Of a stretch of DNA of 64,000 nucleotides, positions 43,487 to 54,639 are shown piece after piece (the stretch's first letter is position 1; every line of letters begins with the position of its first letter). The DNA lies in assembly GCA_022316685.1 (NCBI GenBank), contig JAKJHU010001514.1, forward strand, positions 1-64,000. The letters are read 5' to 3'. Source of the DNA: Progne subis subis (taxonomy: Eukaryota > Chordata > Aves > Passeriformes > Hirundinidae). The notes under the pieces were generated by a model, which was given only the letters and a program-made list of their open reading frames with translations, made no database searches and was not told the origin of the DNA. Made by a program: the position numbers and the translations under genes.

Positions 43487-44020
43487 TGTAGAAAAATACC
43501 TTTCTCCCCTCCTAGCTGCTGAGGACTCCAGGACGGTGTGTATGACTATGGACGGGAGATCTCTGAAGTTGGGTTCTAGCAGAAGAGGTTTATTGTGTAG
43601 AGAGTGAGGCTTTGCCCGGAGCTGCCAGGCGCAGCTGCAGCATGGCCTTGGAAGGTGGGGGCAGTGAGTGATAAAGAAATTCCAAGAGCAAGATGCAAGA
43701 GAGAAGAGCAAAGGAGGAGAGCACACAGAGACAAGAGAGAAGCAGAAAGAGCATGGCCCACTCTCGCAGCCCTCGGATAAGAGGTCTCGAGGTGGGCTGT
43801 AACAGGCTTGTGCCAATGGGGTTACAAATACTTGCTACTTCAGGGAGAGTTACATGTGTGGGATGAATCATACATTGGGGGTTGTTTTCTCAGGCATCTA
43901 GTAGCTAGGACATTTTAAACATCAAAACTTACTTTCAATTCTATCTCAGTTACAGGTTTTACATTCTCAGAGTCCAAGCAATCATATTTATAGGGCTTTC
44001 TGGCTTCATCCTTCCCAACA
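43487..44020 (-). repeat. 5' LTR of ERV2
   Basis: 534 bp, viral-strand TGTTGGG...TTCTACA, with AATAAA at 43589-43594. It ends exactly where ERV6 RNase H sequence starts. Confidence 0.93.
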
Positions 44021-46144
44021 CCTGTCCTTCCCAAATTTTCCCAGATGTGTGCACGATACCAAAGGCATATCTTGAGTCTGTGTAAATGGTCCCTCGGTCA
44101 TCTTTAAGTAAGTCTAGCCCTCTCTTTAGTGCATATATTTCACAACACTGCGCTGACCAATTACTTGGCAACTTTCCCTTTTCTAAAACTTTTATTTTCT
44201 CTCCCTCAATCACAGAGTATCCGGATGTTCTTTTCCCTTCCACCACTAGGGATGACCCATCTGTGAACAACACTCTCCCATATGGAAGGGGTGTGTCTCC
44301 TAAATCTTCTCTCACTTTTGTTTGCATATCAATGAGTTCTAGCCAATGGTGTTCTATCTCTTCAGTGGGCTCACCAGAGAGAAATTGAGCTGGATTTAAG
44401 CTTTTTGATGTTGTTAGTTCTAGGTTATCTGTATTTATCAGTATAATTTCATATTTTAGGATGCTAGAATCTGTGAGCCACTTTTGAGCTCTTTGGCTTA
44501 AAATTTGGGGGAGTATGTATCATGTGGAGTATGTATCTTTATCTTTCCTTGTAATGTTAACTTGTGAGCCTCTTCTATCAAAATAGCTGCAGCTGCAACT
44601 GCTTGGAGACAAGCTGGCCATCCTCTGGTGACTGGATCTAATAGTTTTGATAAAAATGCTACAGGTTTTTGATATCCTCCCCATTCTTGGGTTAAAACTC
44701 CATATGCTATCCCTTCCTCAGTGTTTACAAATAAATCAAACTCCTTTTTAAGATCTGGTAAGCTTAAAACTGGTGCTGAGGATAATTTCTCTTTTAGATC
44801 CTGCAGCTGCCTCTCGTCACTTTCTGTCCAATTCATTGGTTCCTGGTCTATTAATTTATCACAAAGAAATTTGACCCCTTGAGTGTACTTATCTATCCAG
44901 TGCTTGCAGTATCCAAACAGGCCTAGAAGTTTCCTTATGTCTCTCTTAGTTTTTGGAGGTGATATAGACACTATTCCTGAAATTCTTGCAGGGCTAAACC
45001 TTTTACTCCCCTTTCCGATTATGTGTCCTAAATAAGTGACTTCAGTTTCCACAAACTGTAGTTTACTCTGAGATACTTTTAACCCCTTTTCTCCAAGAAA
45101 GTTTAGAAGTTGTATACTTACATCTTTAACTTCTTTCTCTGTCTCCCTTGATATTAATAAATCATCCACGTATTGCAAAATTTGAACTCCTTCTTTGGGA
45201 CTAAACTGTTCTAATAATGTTTCTAGGGCCTGTCCGAAGATATTTGGCGATTCCGTATACCCCTGCGGTAACCGGGTCCACCTTAGCTGTTGTTTCCTTC
45301 CCCTGTCTGGATGTTCCCATTCAAAGGCGAACCAATCCCTACACTCTTCTGCTAGGGGACATGCCCAAAAAGCATCCTTTAAGTCTATCACTGTGAACCA
45401 GGTATGCTCTCTTGAAATTTTACTCAGCAAGGTATAGGGGTTAGGTACTACTGGGTGTCGAGCAATAGTTCTTTTATTTATTTCTCTCAAATCCTGGACT
45501 AATCTAAACTTTCCCTCATCTTTCTTTATGGCTAATATAGGGGTGTTATGAGGGGACATACATGGTTCTAAGATATTTTCTTTTAAAAGATGCTCAATTA
45601 CTGAAGCTAGCCCTTTCTTTCCTTCTAGTGACATTGGGTATTGCTTAACTCTGATGGCGGGGGTATCTTTTTGCATTTCTATCTTAATGGAAGGGATATC
45701 TAAACACCCATATTTTCCCTCTGTAGCCCACACTTCTGGATTTATCTCTTGTATATCCCCTTGGGTCAGTTTCATGATATTCACAACCATTTTTCCATCT
45801 TTTGGGATAACTCCTACCCCGAGCTGCACTTGTAAGTCTCTGCCTAGTAAATTGGTTTCTGTATGTGGTAAATAAAGAAAATCAGCTACACAGTGCTTTG
45901 AGTTCCCTTTAATCTCTACTCCTTCAACTATTAATGCTCAAAAGGGCCTCCCTTCAGCCCCTAACACTTCACAAGTTTTTGTCCCGATTGTTACCCCTGT
46001 TGGTAATTTCCTTAAACTCGATCTATCAGCTCCTGTGTCTACTAAGAATTCATATTCTTCACTTTGGGGACCCACATCAAAGTTTACTAGAGGCTCATCT
46101 TGTTGTTCTATTGGGTCCCCTATTTTATAGAGCCTCTGACACCC
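44021..46144 (-). pseudogene. pol: ERV6 pro-pol, truncated
   Basis: Protease follows the UAG in the same frame with LVDTGADRSS (DTG at 46031-46039), then stops at a TGA near 45940. RT is open from 45829 to 44498: LVQDLREINKR, VIDLKDAFW with Asp149, LPQGYTESP and YVDD at residues 220-223, then a thumb/connection. A repeated GAGTATGTAT 16 bases apart at about 44511-44536 coincides with the end of this frame. RNase H resumes at 44327 (VLFTDGSS) and is cut at 44021. The integrase is missing. Confidence 0.9.
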
Positions 46145-46147
46145 CTA
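46145..46147 (-). promoter_or_regulatory. ERV6 gag UAG read-through codon
   Basis: A lone UAG followed by GGG separates gag from protease in the same frame, the gammaretroviral suppression arrangement rather than frameshifting. Confidence 0.75.
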
Positions 46148-48084
46148 ATCCTCCCCTTTCAGCACCCTCTCCAGGGCATCTTGCTCCCTTGCAATAGCCT
46201 CATCAAGTGATAATTTCTTACAATCCCTTTTTAAATGCCCTATTTCACCACAGTAATAACAAGTTCTATTCTCTCCTGGGTTACTTCTTTTTAAATTCAC
46301 CCACGGTGGTACTATGGGTGACTTTGGTTCTTTAAATGAGGGTCTTGGTCCTCCCTCACTAGATTTCCAGGAGGAGTTTCTCTGGTTTTCTGCTACTCCA
46401 GTACTTTCTCTTGCTACAGCTACCATAATGCGAGCCTTGGCTTTAGCTTTTTCTTCTTCTCTCCTCAGGTAAACTCTTAAGGCTTCTTTTAATAATTCAT
46501 TAATACTTTTCTCCTGCCAATCTTCAATTTTTTCTCATTTTCTCCGTATATCTGGCCATGACTTTGTTACAAACTGCACTTTTAGAATTACTTGTCCCTC
46601 AGGACTATCAGGGTCTATGCTTGAATATAATTGAAAATTTCTTTTAATCGATTTAGCCAAGTGGCAGGAGTCTCATCTTTTTCTTGGGACCCATCAAAAG
46701 CTAATTTAGTATTATTCCCTCTGGGGACAGATTCTCTTATACCTCTTACTATCAAGGACCTATAGTCTCTCATATTTTGTCTTTCCTCTTCTCGATTTGG
46801 GTCCCACCCTGGGTCAGTTATCGGTAATTTATGATCGCCAGGTGGCCCCAACCTATTTTCCCTTTCCCAGATTCTGATACTTGCTGTTCTAATCATTCGT
46901 ATTTCCTCAGGGGAGAACAAGATGTTTAATATAGAATTCAACTCTCCCCATGTATAAACATTGGGTCCAAGGAATTGGTCTACCTGTGTGGCAATACCTA
47001 TGGGATCTTCAACTAAATTTCCTAGCTCTTTCTTAAATCCTTTTACTTCAGAGGCTGTTAATGGGGCACTTACAAATCCCACTCCTCCAATTACTCCTCC
47101 CATAGGCACTTCCCTGAGGGGAAAAAGTTTTTCTGGCTTTAAGGCTTTTGACCTTGTGTTACAATGGGGTCCTTCACTTACATTATTAACTGATAACACT
47201 GGCTGAGTTACAAATTCCTGGGGAATTCCAGGAGAACGGGATGACTCACAGGAGTCTGTAGGGGTTTTGGTTAACTCCCAATTAGGAGGTGGCAGGGGAA
47301 TTACTGTAGGTGAGGGGGAGGTAGTAAAATCTGTAGGGGGAGAAACAGAGGATGGTACTGTGGGAGGAAGGGGGGCTAGGGAAGAGGTTGTGTTTTGGGA
47401 AACTGCAGGGGTTATAACTGGGGCTAAAGAATTTTGACTGTTGGAAGGAGGTGGCAAAGGGGCTGTTGGGAGAGAAGGGGGAGAAGGTACTAAGGACTGG
47501 GGAGGAGAGGTGTTAAGGGGGGGTGATGATGGAACCACTGGGGGAAGAGGAAGAGAGGGTTCTGAAGGAGTTTGAGTTTGACTCGGGGAAGTTAGTAGGG
47601 GAACTGGGACAGGATTTTGAGGGACTTGGGGCACCTCTGGGTAAATTGGAGGGGGTAAATGGTCTAAAGGGTCCCATCTTTGATTAGTTTCTGTTCTTTC
47701 CTCTTTCTGTTCTTTTCTTTCACACTTTTCTTTTTCTTTTAATTTGCAGACTTTTATATTCTCTTTACTCGTGGCTCTCTTTGCCAACAAGCAGCATAAG
47801 CTAACTGGTTTACGTCTGGATCTTCCTGAGTTCTTAGGTACTGGTTTAACTGATAGCACATCCACTCATCATGTGTTCCAAACCATGGCCGCTCTCCTGG
47901 TAATTTTAATTTTGGCCAGACTTCTGTGCAATAAAACACCATTTTAACCTGATCTAGTCCTTTTGTGGCCTCTAAAGAATCCTACTTTAGCTAAAAGTTG
48001 TTCTAAGGGACTACCGGGTGGAATACTCTTTACTTTGTTATTTTCCTTTTGGGATTTCTTTTTCTTACTAGTACATTGTCCCAT
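46145..48084 (-). pseudogene. gag: ERV6 gag, damaged in matrix
   Basis: Starts MGQCTSKKKK at 48084 (myristoylation-type). Two frame changes fall in matrix (a stop at about 47946; continuation in the 47942-47754 and 47865 frames). A Pro/Ser-rich region 47700-47250 is followed by capsid beginning FPLREVP, with NVYTWGELN and a DPGWDPN region, to 46615. After another break near 46545, 46426-46145 encodes a charged segment and the single knuckle CYYCGEIGHLKRDC. Confidence 0.85.
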
Positions 48085-49487
48085 TTTCTTTAAACTGAAA
48101 AAAAATTTCAAAGGTGCCTTCTACTGACTGGCAACACAAGTTTTTGGGTTTTTGTTTGTTTGTGGTTTTTTTTTTAAGCAAAAAAAAATTCTTCAGCTTT
48201 TCTCCCTTTACTTCAAATCTCCTGACTTAATTCTTGAACACTTCAACATAAAACTCTTAAACTTTATGCTTTTCTACTCTTTCCTACACTTTTGCTTTCA
48301 TTAGGGAACAAACTCTCTCTCTTTCTACTCACTTTCTCAACCTTCCTCACTTCCTTGGACGCTCACACTTTTCTCACATCAGGGGCTCAGACTCTCTTCT
48401 GACCCCTTTGAGGTGAGTCCTTATGACCTCACCCCCTATGTACCCCCGCGCCTTGCCTCACCCCTGAGACTCTGGACACGCTTTGCGGCGCACGACAGGG
48501 TCCCTAGTACTGGCATCCCCTTCCGGGCCTCAGGACCTTCCCACGCCTTAGCCCCCGCCGGGCCGGACACCTTCAGTCCGAACCCCGGACTAGACTGCCC
48601 TGCTACTAGTACAGTCCCCCTCTTCACTTTTTGAAACGGAGGTAAGAGGTCAAGACTCCGCACGGGTTACCTGGGGGGGTATCCCTTCCTTGTTTCCAAG
48701 GATCAACCCCAGCAGGGCCCGACCCCTTTGCCTTCCACCAGGACTGGCTTGACTACTTCTCCCCAACGAAGCAGCCTCGGCAAGAGGGATGAGTGTGTGT
48801 GTGCAGGATGCCCGCCTTGCCTCTACATTGACTCCCCACCCCGGTGTCCTTGGGCTATGGGTTTACGGCCTCCTCCCTGAGACCGCGGCAGCACACCCTC
48901 TCCGGTGCGTCTGGCTCAGTCCTGGGAAGCAGGGACTCTCATGAGCTCTCGGCACCCTGCAGTGTCTTGGGGACACCCTGTCAACCCTGGTACGGTTTTC
49001 CCGCCCCTCCAGGGACTCTAAACCCTCCTAGGCTACTCTAGCCTTTAAGGGGGGGGGGACCTGCCCCCCAGTGCGTGCCACTCACACTCTGTTTTCCCCT
49101 GCACGCCCAGGGGGGGGTCTTTCTGCCCCCTAATGCGTGCCACTCACACTCTGTTTTCCCCTGCACGCCCAGGGGGGGTCTTTCTGCCCCTAAGGAGACG
49201 CCTCACTCATTAGTTCTCTCGCTTCCCCCTTTTCCTGGCCGGCCCCCTCGCGGGGGTCCGAAACCGCAGTACCGAGGGGTCCACACTCATTTCCGGGGGT
49301 CCGAGCTGCCGGCCCCCGACTCTTTCACACTCGCACTCGCACGTCTCCTTTACCCGCCGCCGGAATGCTCACCCTCCGGCGCTCCTCCTCGTTGCCGGTC
49401 CCAGGCTGCTCCCGCTTGTCCAGCTGTCCCGGAGGTCCGAAGGGCGAGCGGCCGTCCCGTCCTCGGTCCCTCTTCAGGCGTGGCCAA
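48085..49487 (-). other. ERV6 leader, about 1.4 kb
   Basis: Unusually long interval between PBS and gag ATG. The 48400-49480 part is C-rich on plus; no credible gene. Contains the tandem duplication listed next. Confidence 0.6.
49071..49193. repeat. two-copy tandem duplication (about 61 bp) in ERV6 leader
   Basis: The block beginning TGCGTGCCACTCACACTCTG and ending in GTCTTTCTGCCCC occurs twice in a row with only G-run length differences. Confidence 0.9.
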
Positions 49488-49505
49488 ATCCCGGACGAGT
49501 CCCCA
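49488..49505 (-). other. primer-binding site of ERV6, proline-tRNA-like
   Basis: Viral strand TGGGGACTCGTCCGGGAT, one mismatch from the tRNA-Pro site typical of gammaretroviruses. Confidence 0.85.
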
Positions 49506-49510
49506 AAAAT

Positions 49511-50161
49511 TGTTCTGGAAAAAATATAATAGAGAGTCAGAGACTTGCTGGTTTTGTATGTTTCTTTATTATCAAGCTTGGCCTTGGGGGAGAGCTTGCT
49601 TGCTCCCTTGGCAACGTGGAGGAGGAGGTACACACAGCTTCGCTTCACAGCAAAGCTGGGGACTCCCACCCCCCTCACGGGCTTTTTCCCTTGCCGGGGA
49701 GTCCGTTTCGCGTCGCTGATCAGGGGTCATCCAGCGATGGGGGACTCCTTCTCAGGTCACGGCGACTAAATGAAGCTGCTTCGGCGGACCCCCGTACTTC
49801 TTGCACTAGTCTAAAATGCGACTACAGTCCTGGATTTTACTTTGGTTCCCTGCTTTTTAGAGTCTCTTGTTCTTGGGTTGTTCCCAGAATTCCAGCGTTC
49901 TTTTTATTTGCATATTCAGACACTATCTGGCGAATGGGAGCAGAGATACAGGTAATAAGGTGAATTCATAATTAACAAACAAGTAAATAAGGTGATAAAT
50001 CAGTATTAAAACAGGAATAAGGCAAATTCTTTATACAGAACTAGCATTAACAATCTTAATGGAATTACTTAACAATTAAGTAACTAAAACATAGATTATT
50101 TGAATAGAATTTATTTATAACAACGAGGTAAATGGAGATGTAATAACTGTTAGCCTTTTCA
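49511..50161 (-). repeat. 5' LTR of ERV6
   Basis: Inner end is clear (viral strand ..TTCCAGAACA); AATAAA lies in GATAATAAAG near 49567-49572. The outer end at about 50161 (viral TGAAAAGG) is tentative, since no second LTR is available for comparison and ERV7 begins 3 bases further. Confidence 0.65.
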
Positions 50162-50164
50162 TTG

Positions 50165-50750
50165 TGTCGTTGAAAACTGATATAAGCACAGACAAAGACC
50201 CTCTACTTAATTAAAGTTAGACAGTGGTATGTTTATTCACCAAGGGTGGCATGGGAGTCATCTCCGAAAGGCGTGTCTGGCCCAAACAAGGCTCTTTGCT
50301 CTCTATTTATTTCCCAAGGTCTTACATACAATACATATGCATAACCCCAGCACCTCCCATCCCCGCTCTCTATTAAAATGGGGCTATCAGTCCTTCATGC
50401 ATGCACAATTCTCCTCTTGAATTGGGTCGGTGGTCTCAAAGGATGAAGTCAGGAGAGTCTTCCTCAGGTCTCTGTGACCCTCTGGCACAATCCAAAGTCC
50501 CCTGCTTCGTGATTGATTGTTTGATACCATGTCCAGGTGCTGGCCATTGTTCTTAGCGGTTTCCATCTGTTCTTATGACTATTCACTTACTCCACTTCTT
50601 CTATAAACAAGCTCATAATGTAACAGTTATCTCTAGCTTAGACATCTAATAATCATTAACCTACCATTTCCTAATCTAACTTACATCTTGATCAATATAA
50701 ATTGCTTCTAAACCTTATCTAAAGTCTTAACTCTTTATAATCACGTTTCA
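50165..50750 (-). repeat. 3' LTR of ERV7
   Basis: 586 bp, viral-strand TGAAACGTGA...CAACGACACA, with an AATAAA in the GGAAATAAATAG context near 50300. It aligns along its length to 56839-57441. Confidence 0.85.
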
Positions 50751-51893
50751 TTTCCCCACTCCTTCTTCAAAGTTAGTAAGTTCTTTTACTAATATTTAAA
50801 TTCTTCTTCATCTAGCAAAACTGTGTGGTAGGGGTCCTTTAAAACTGTACTATATGCTCTTATTATGGAAGTTAAAGGTGCTAGTTGCTTTAGCATTCTC
50901 CAATTCCAAAAAAAATTAAAAAGAACAAAATCAAACTTATACCAACTAAATTAAACAAAACAATAATCAAATAAACCAAGGTATTGACCAAACCAGCTGC
51001 AGCTGGTGACTACCCCAAAAGCACATCCCACCAATGATGGGATGGGCCTTCTACTAACCTTTAAATACTCTCCGTATAGTCTCTGTGTCATGATGCATTG
51101 CAATCAAAGTTCTCTTTCTTTCTGATTTTTTTTTTTTTTCTTCTTTAATCCATGGTGTTTCAATAATTGTGCAACTAAAGTTCATCTCTATAGGCACAGG
51201 CAATATTTCTTGAACAGTAGTCAAGTTTGATTTTATATGTTGGTGGGATACAACATGTGCCTAATAGGAAAAATCATATTCTTCAATTTTGACAAAGTTA
51301 CAAATGCACAAGTTAAATTAAGTTTTCTTACACAGTTGCATTTGTGACTTTTAGCATCTGAATCAGAGACTTACAGGAGATAAAATCATAAGCTTTCTCT
51401 TGGCACCTATATTTACCAGTCACATTCTAATGCAGTGGTGCTGCATTAGCTGTGGCTATAGCGATGGTCATAAATGCCACAACTCTCCAGGCTATACGTA
51501 TTTGATTACCCATTACAATTACAAGCTTTCCTACTTTTCAAAGTTATTATACTTATCATTTTACCCACACCCTATTTATTTTTCCAAGAAAGTTTTAATT
51601 TTAGTTCATTTTCACCTGGTATAACTTTCCAGAGTTTCTTAGGAGCTTTCTTCACTTGGGAGAGATGGATCCAGGTGCTTTGTTCCTTGGTCTTGACTGC
51701 ATTAAAGACAATGAGGAGCACCAGGAATGGTCCCTCCCACAATGGTTCCAGAGTTTTTTCTGCAAAAGACTTAATGTATACACAATCCCAAGCTGTACAT
51801 CATGTACTGGTCCATCTAGTTCTCTGGTTTGAGCCCCAGTTTTATAATCTGCTGCTTATTTTGCTGCACAATTTTGAAATAAAATATGGCCTC
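50751..51893 (-). other. ERV7 region between integrase and 3' LTR
   Basis: A polypurine-like run adjoins the LTR. The rest is A/T-rich with homopolymers; this is where env would be, but I can read no envelope motif in either strand. Confidence 0.5.
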
Positions 51894-54200
51894 CTATCTA
51901 AAAACATTGTGGCTGGGACTCCAAAGCATGGTATTATTTCTTATAAGACTGCTTTGGTTACCTCTTACACTTTGGCAGTTCTGGTAGGGAAAGCTTCTGG
52001 CCACCCTGAAAAGGTATCTGTTAATACCAATAGGTATCCATGCCCTCCTTTCCTGGGTAGTTCTGAAAATCAATTTGCTATTGCTGCCCAGGTACATATC
52101 TTTTCCCAGTTTGCCCAAGCTTTGGTTTAAAAATATATTTGGGATCAGTTTGGAGGCAAAGGGCTACATTGGCAAGTCACCTATCCTTTACAAATTCCTA
52201 GTTATAATTCTATCTTTCAAATAATTATACAAATCATCTATTCCCCAATGTGTTTTCCCATGTTCCTCTTTCACTAATGACCATACCTTGTCATAAAAGG
52301 GGATCATAATCCTTCCTTTGTTTTTAACTGTAATAGATCACCCCTCTTGTTTGTTTGTTTGTTTGTTTGTTTTACTGTGCTTTGGCTTACCTTCAATGAA
52401 AATTTGCTCATCTGGAATTAAGGCTTCCTCAACAGTTTCCACAGTTACCTCAGCTTTGGCTGTTTCTTTTGCCTTTCTGACCACCAGCTTGTTTTATTCC
52501 TCCAATTCAGAGCTCACTTTTTGAAGTGCCTTGATATGCATGATGGCTACATTTTCAGGTAGCTGGACTGCCTCCAACAGTTTTATTATCTCTTATGCAT
52601 GTTTAATACTTTTTCCTTGTCAATTCAACAGTCCTCTTTCTTTCCAGATGGCTCCAGGAGTATGAACTACCTCAAATGTGTACCTTAAGTCTGTGTAGAT
52701 ATTAACTTTCTTTCCTTTTGCCAGCTCTAAAGCCCGAGTTCAGGCAGTTATTTCAGCCTTCTGTGCCGAGGTGTTGGTTGGTAATGGTCCAGACTCTATC
52801 ACCTCTCTGCTCATGGTAACCACATACCCAGCATGCCTTCCACTGATGACACAGCTGCTTCCATCGCTGGACCAGGTCTCAGTATTCTCTAGCAGGGTAT
52901 CCTTCAGATCCAGGCAACTGGAGTAGGTGGCTTCGATGGCCTCCAGGCACTCATGGATCACTGGTTCTCCCATGCTCCCGCTGAGGAAGGAAGCTGGATT
53001 CACAATGTTAGTTACCACAATCTCAACATCATCTCATTCTACCATTGTGGCTTGGTACTTCAGGAATCTCTGTGGCGAGAGCCAATGTCCCCCTTTCACT
53101 TCCAGGACTGCAGACACTGTGTGGGATACTGGCACGGTCATCTTCTGGCCTAGGGTGAACTTGGGTGCTTCTTGGATGTTCACTGCCACTGCTGCAATGG
53201 CTCTGAGGCACCCTGGCCATTCCTTAGCTGCTGCATGCAGCTGCTTAGGTGACTGCCCTGTGACACGGGCCCAGGTTTTGTGCTGGTATTCCCAAGGCAA
53301 TCCCCTGCTTCTCATGTGAAAACAAAAAGAATGGTTTACTCACATCTGGAAGTCCCAGGGCTGGAGCTGACATGAGGGCCTTCTTTAGCTGGTCGAAGGC
53401 TCAAGTTGCTTCTTTTGGAGATCCCTGCTCCCTTCCGTGATCAGGGCATACAAGGGTTTAACAAACAACCCACAGTTAGAAATCCACAGTCTGCACAACC
53501 CTGATAGAAAAGTTCTCAGTTCTTTTACTGTCTGGAGTTTTGGGGTCTGGCATATTGCTTCCTTGTGATCCTACCCTAAGGTTCTTGGTCCAGTACTAAC
53601 CTCGTAGCCCAAGTAAATAACTGTTTGCTTCACCATCTGGGCTTTCTTCTGGGATATGAGATACCCCTGTAGGCCCAAAAATTTAGGAGGCTTACCATCC
53701 ACTCCAGACATGCCTCTTGAGTTTTGGTAGCTATCTGGAGGTCATCCACATACTGTAACAGTTGTCTTCCTGATGGAGCTTCCCAGGATTCCAGATCTTT
53801 GCTAGTTGTTCTCCAGACAAGGTGGGCAAATTTTTTGAACTCCTGCAGAAGCACTGTCCGTGTGAGCTGAGTTTTTTATTCAAATGCAAAAAGTTTCTGG
53901 TTGGCTTCATGGAGAGGAAGGCAAAAGAAAGCATCCTTTAAATCTAAAAGAATAAACCATGTTAGTTCAGGTGTTCAACAAGTTAACAAAGTTTAAGGGT
54001 TGGCAACCACTGGGTATAAATCCTCCGTTATCCCAATAACAGCTGTGATCCGTCCGGCTTTTTTAACAGGTAAAAAAAATTTCAATCACTGGGCTAATCC
54101 CTTAACTTTTCTTTTTTTTCAGAGGGTATTGCTTAACTCTAACTAGTTGTTTTCTTTCTTTAAACTTAACTTGCACTGGGGGTGCATTCTTTGCTCTCCT
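51894..54200 (-). pseudogene. pol: ERV7 pol, degenerate
   Basis: Fragments in order on the viral strand: an RT segment near 53934-53630 with LLQYVDDLQIA; connection about 53450-53050; RNase H at 53018-52740 with WSSDGSSCVISGRHAGYVV and NTSAQKAEITA; integrase core remnants at 52118-51894 (a NRYLFRVA..FPYQNCQ segment where gammaretroviral integrase has its first catalytic Asp). A TTTG-type microsatellite interrupts at about 52347-52370. Every segment is broken by stops and shifts. Confidence 0.82.
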
Positions 54201-54330
54201 GGTATGTTAGGAGCTCAAACCCCAGAAAATACCTGATCTATTATTTTCCTGCAAATCTCACCTTCACTTTTAACTTTAGCCACATTAGTTATCTACATCA
54301 AGCTTAACAATTCCACGTATTGTTGGTCCC

Positions 54331-54627
54331 TTAACCTCCAAGTAATCTCTCTCTCTTTTTTTTTTTTGCCTCTGATAGTTCCGATAGATCCCTACCCAAA
54401 AGTGCTGATGATGCATTGGGCATATATAAAAACCTGTGAATTCCCAATTGTTTCCCTAGTTTATATTTCAGTGGCCCACAAAAATAGGCTTTTTCAGATT
54501 GGCCAGTTACCCCTTTTACCATAACATAATCATCTGTTATTGGTATTAAAGCTTTATTTAACACTGAATATGTTGCCCCTGTGTTTATCAAAAACTTCTT
54601 TTCTTTTTCTTTGTTCCCTAGTTTCAT
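54331..54627 (-). pseudogene. pro: ERV7 protease fragment
   Basis: Retropepsin-like frame with FLINTGATYSVLN: the catalytic Asp of the DTG motif is replaced by Asn, so it would be inactive. Ends with a LLGRDLSEL motif typical of gammaretroviral proteases. Confidence 0.8.
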
Positions 54628-54639
54628 TATAACCAGAGG

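Larger units (their letters stand above)
34498..44020 (-). mobile_element. ERV2: complete-looking class II provirus, probably recombinant
   Basis: Minus-strand provirus of the ERV1 family with both LTRs, PBS, gag, pro, pol, env and polypurine tract. Left flank is gene-unit sequence (..AGCCCAT), right flank is ERV6 pol (CCTGTC..), so no target duplication is present. The 5' LTR resembles the ERV1 LTR more than its own 3' LTR. Both facts point to recombination between two proviruses rather than one simple insertion. gag and pol have stops and frameshifts; pro and env are open. Confidence 0.93.
44021..50161 (-). mobile_element. ERV6: gammaretrovirus-like provirus, 3' half missing
   Basis: Minus-strand element with 5' LTR, proline-tRNA-like PBS, long leader, gag, UAG codon, protease and RT-RNase H, cut in RNase H at 44021 by the ERV2 LTR. 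Integrase, env and 3' LTR are not present anywhere in the window. A single zinc knuckle, YVDD and stop-codon read-through layout place it with gammaretroviruses. Confidence 0.9.

Noticed and set aside
34498..44020. ERV2 as a simple single insertion
   Set aside because: No target duplication, unrelated flanks and discordant LTRs.
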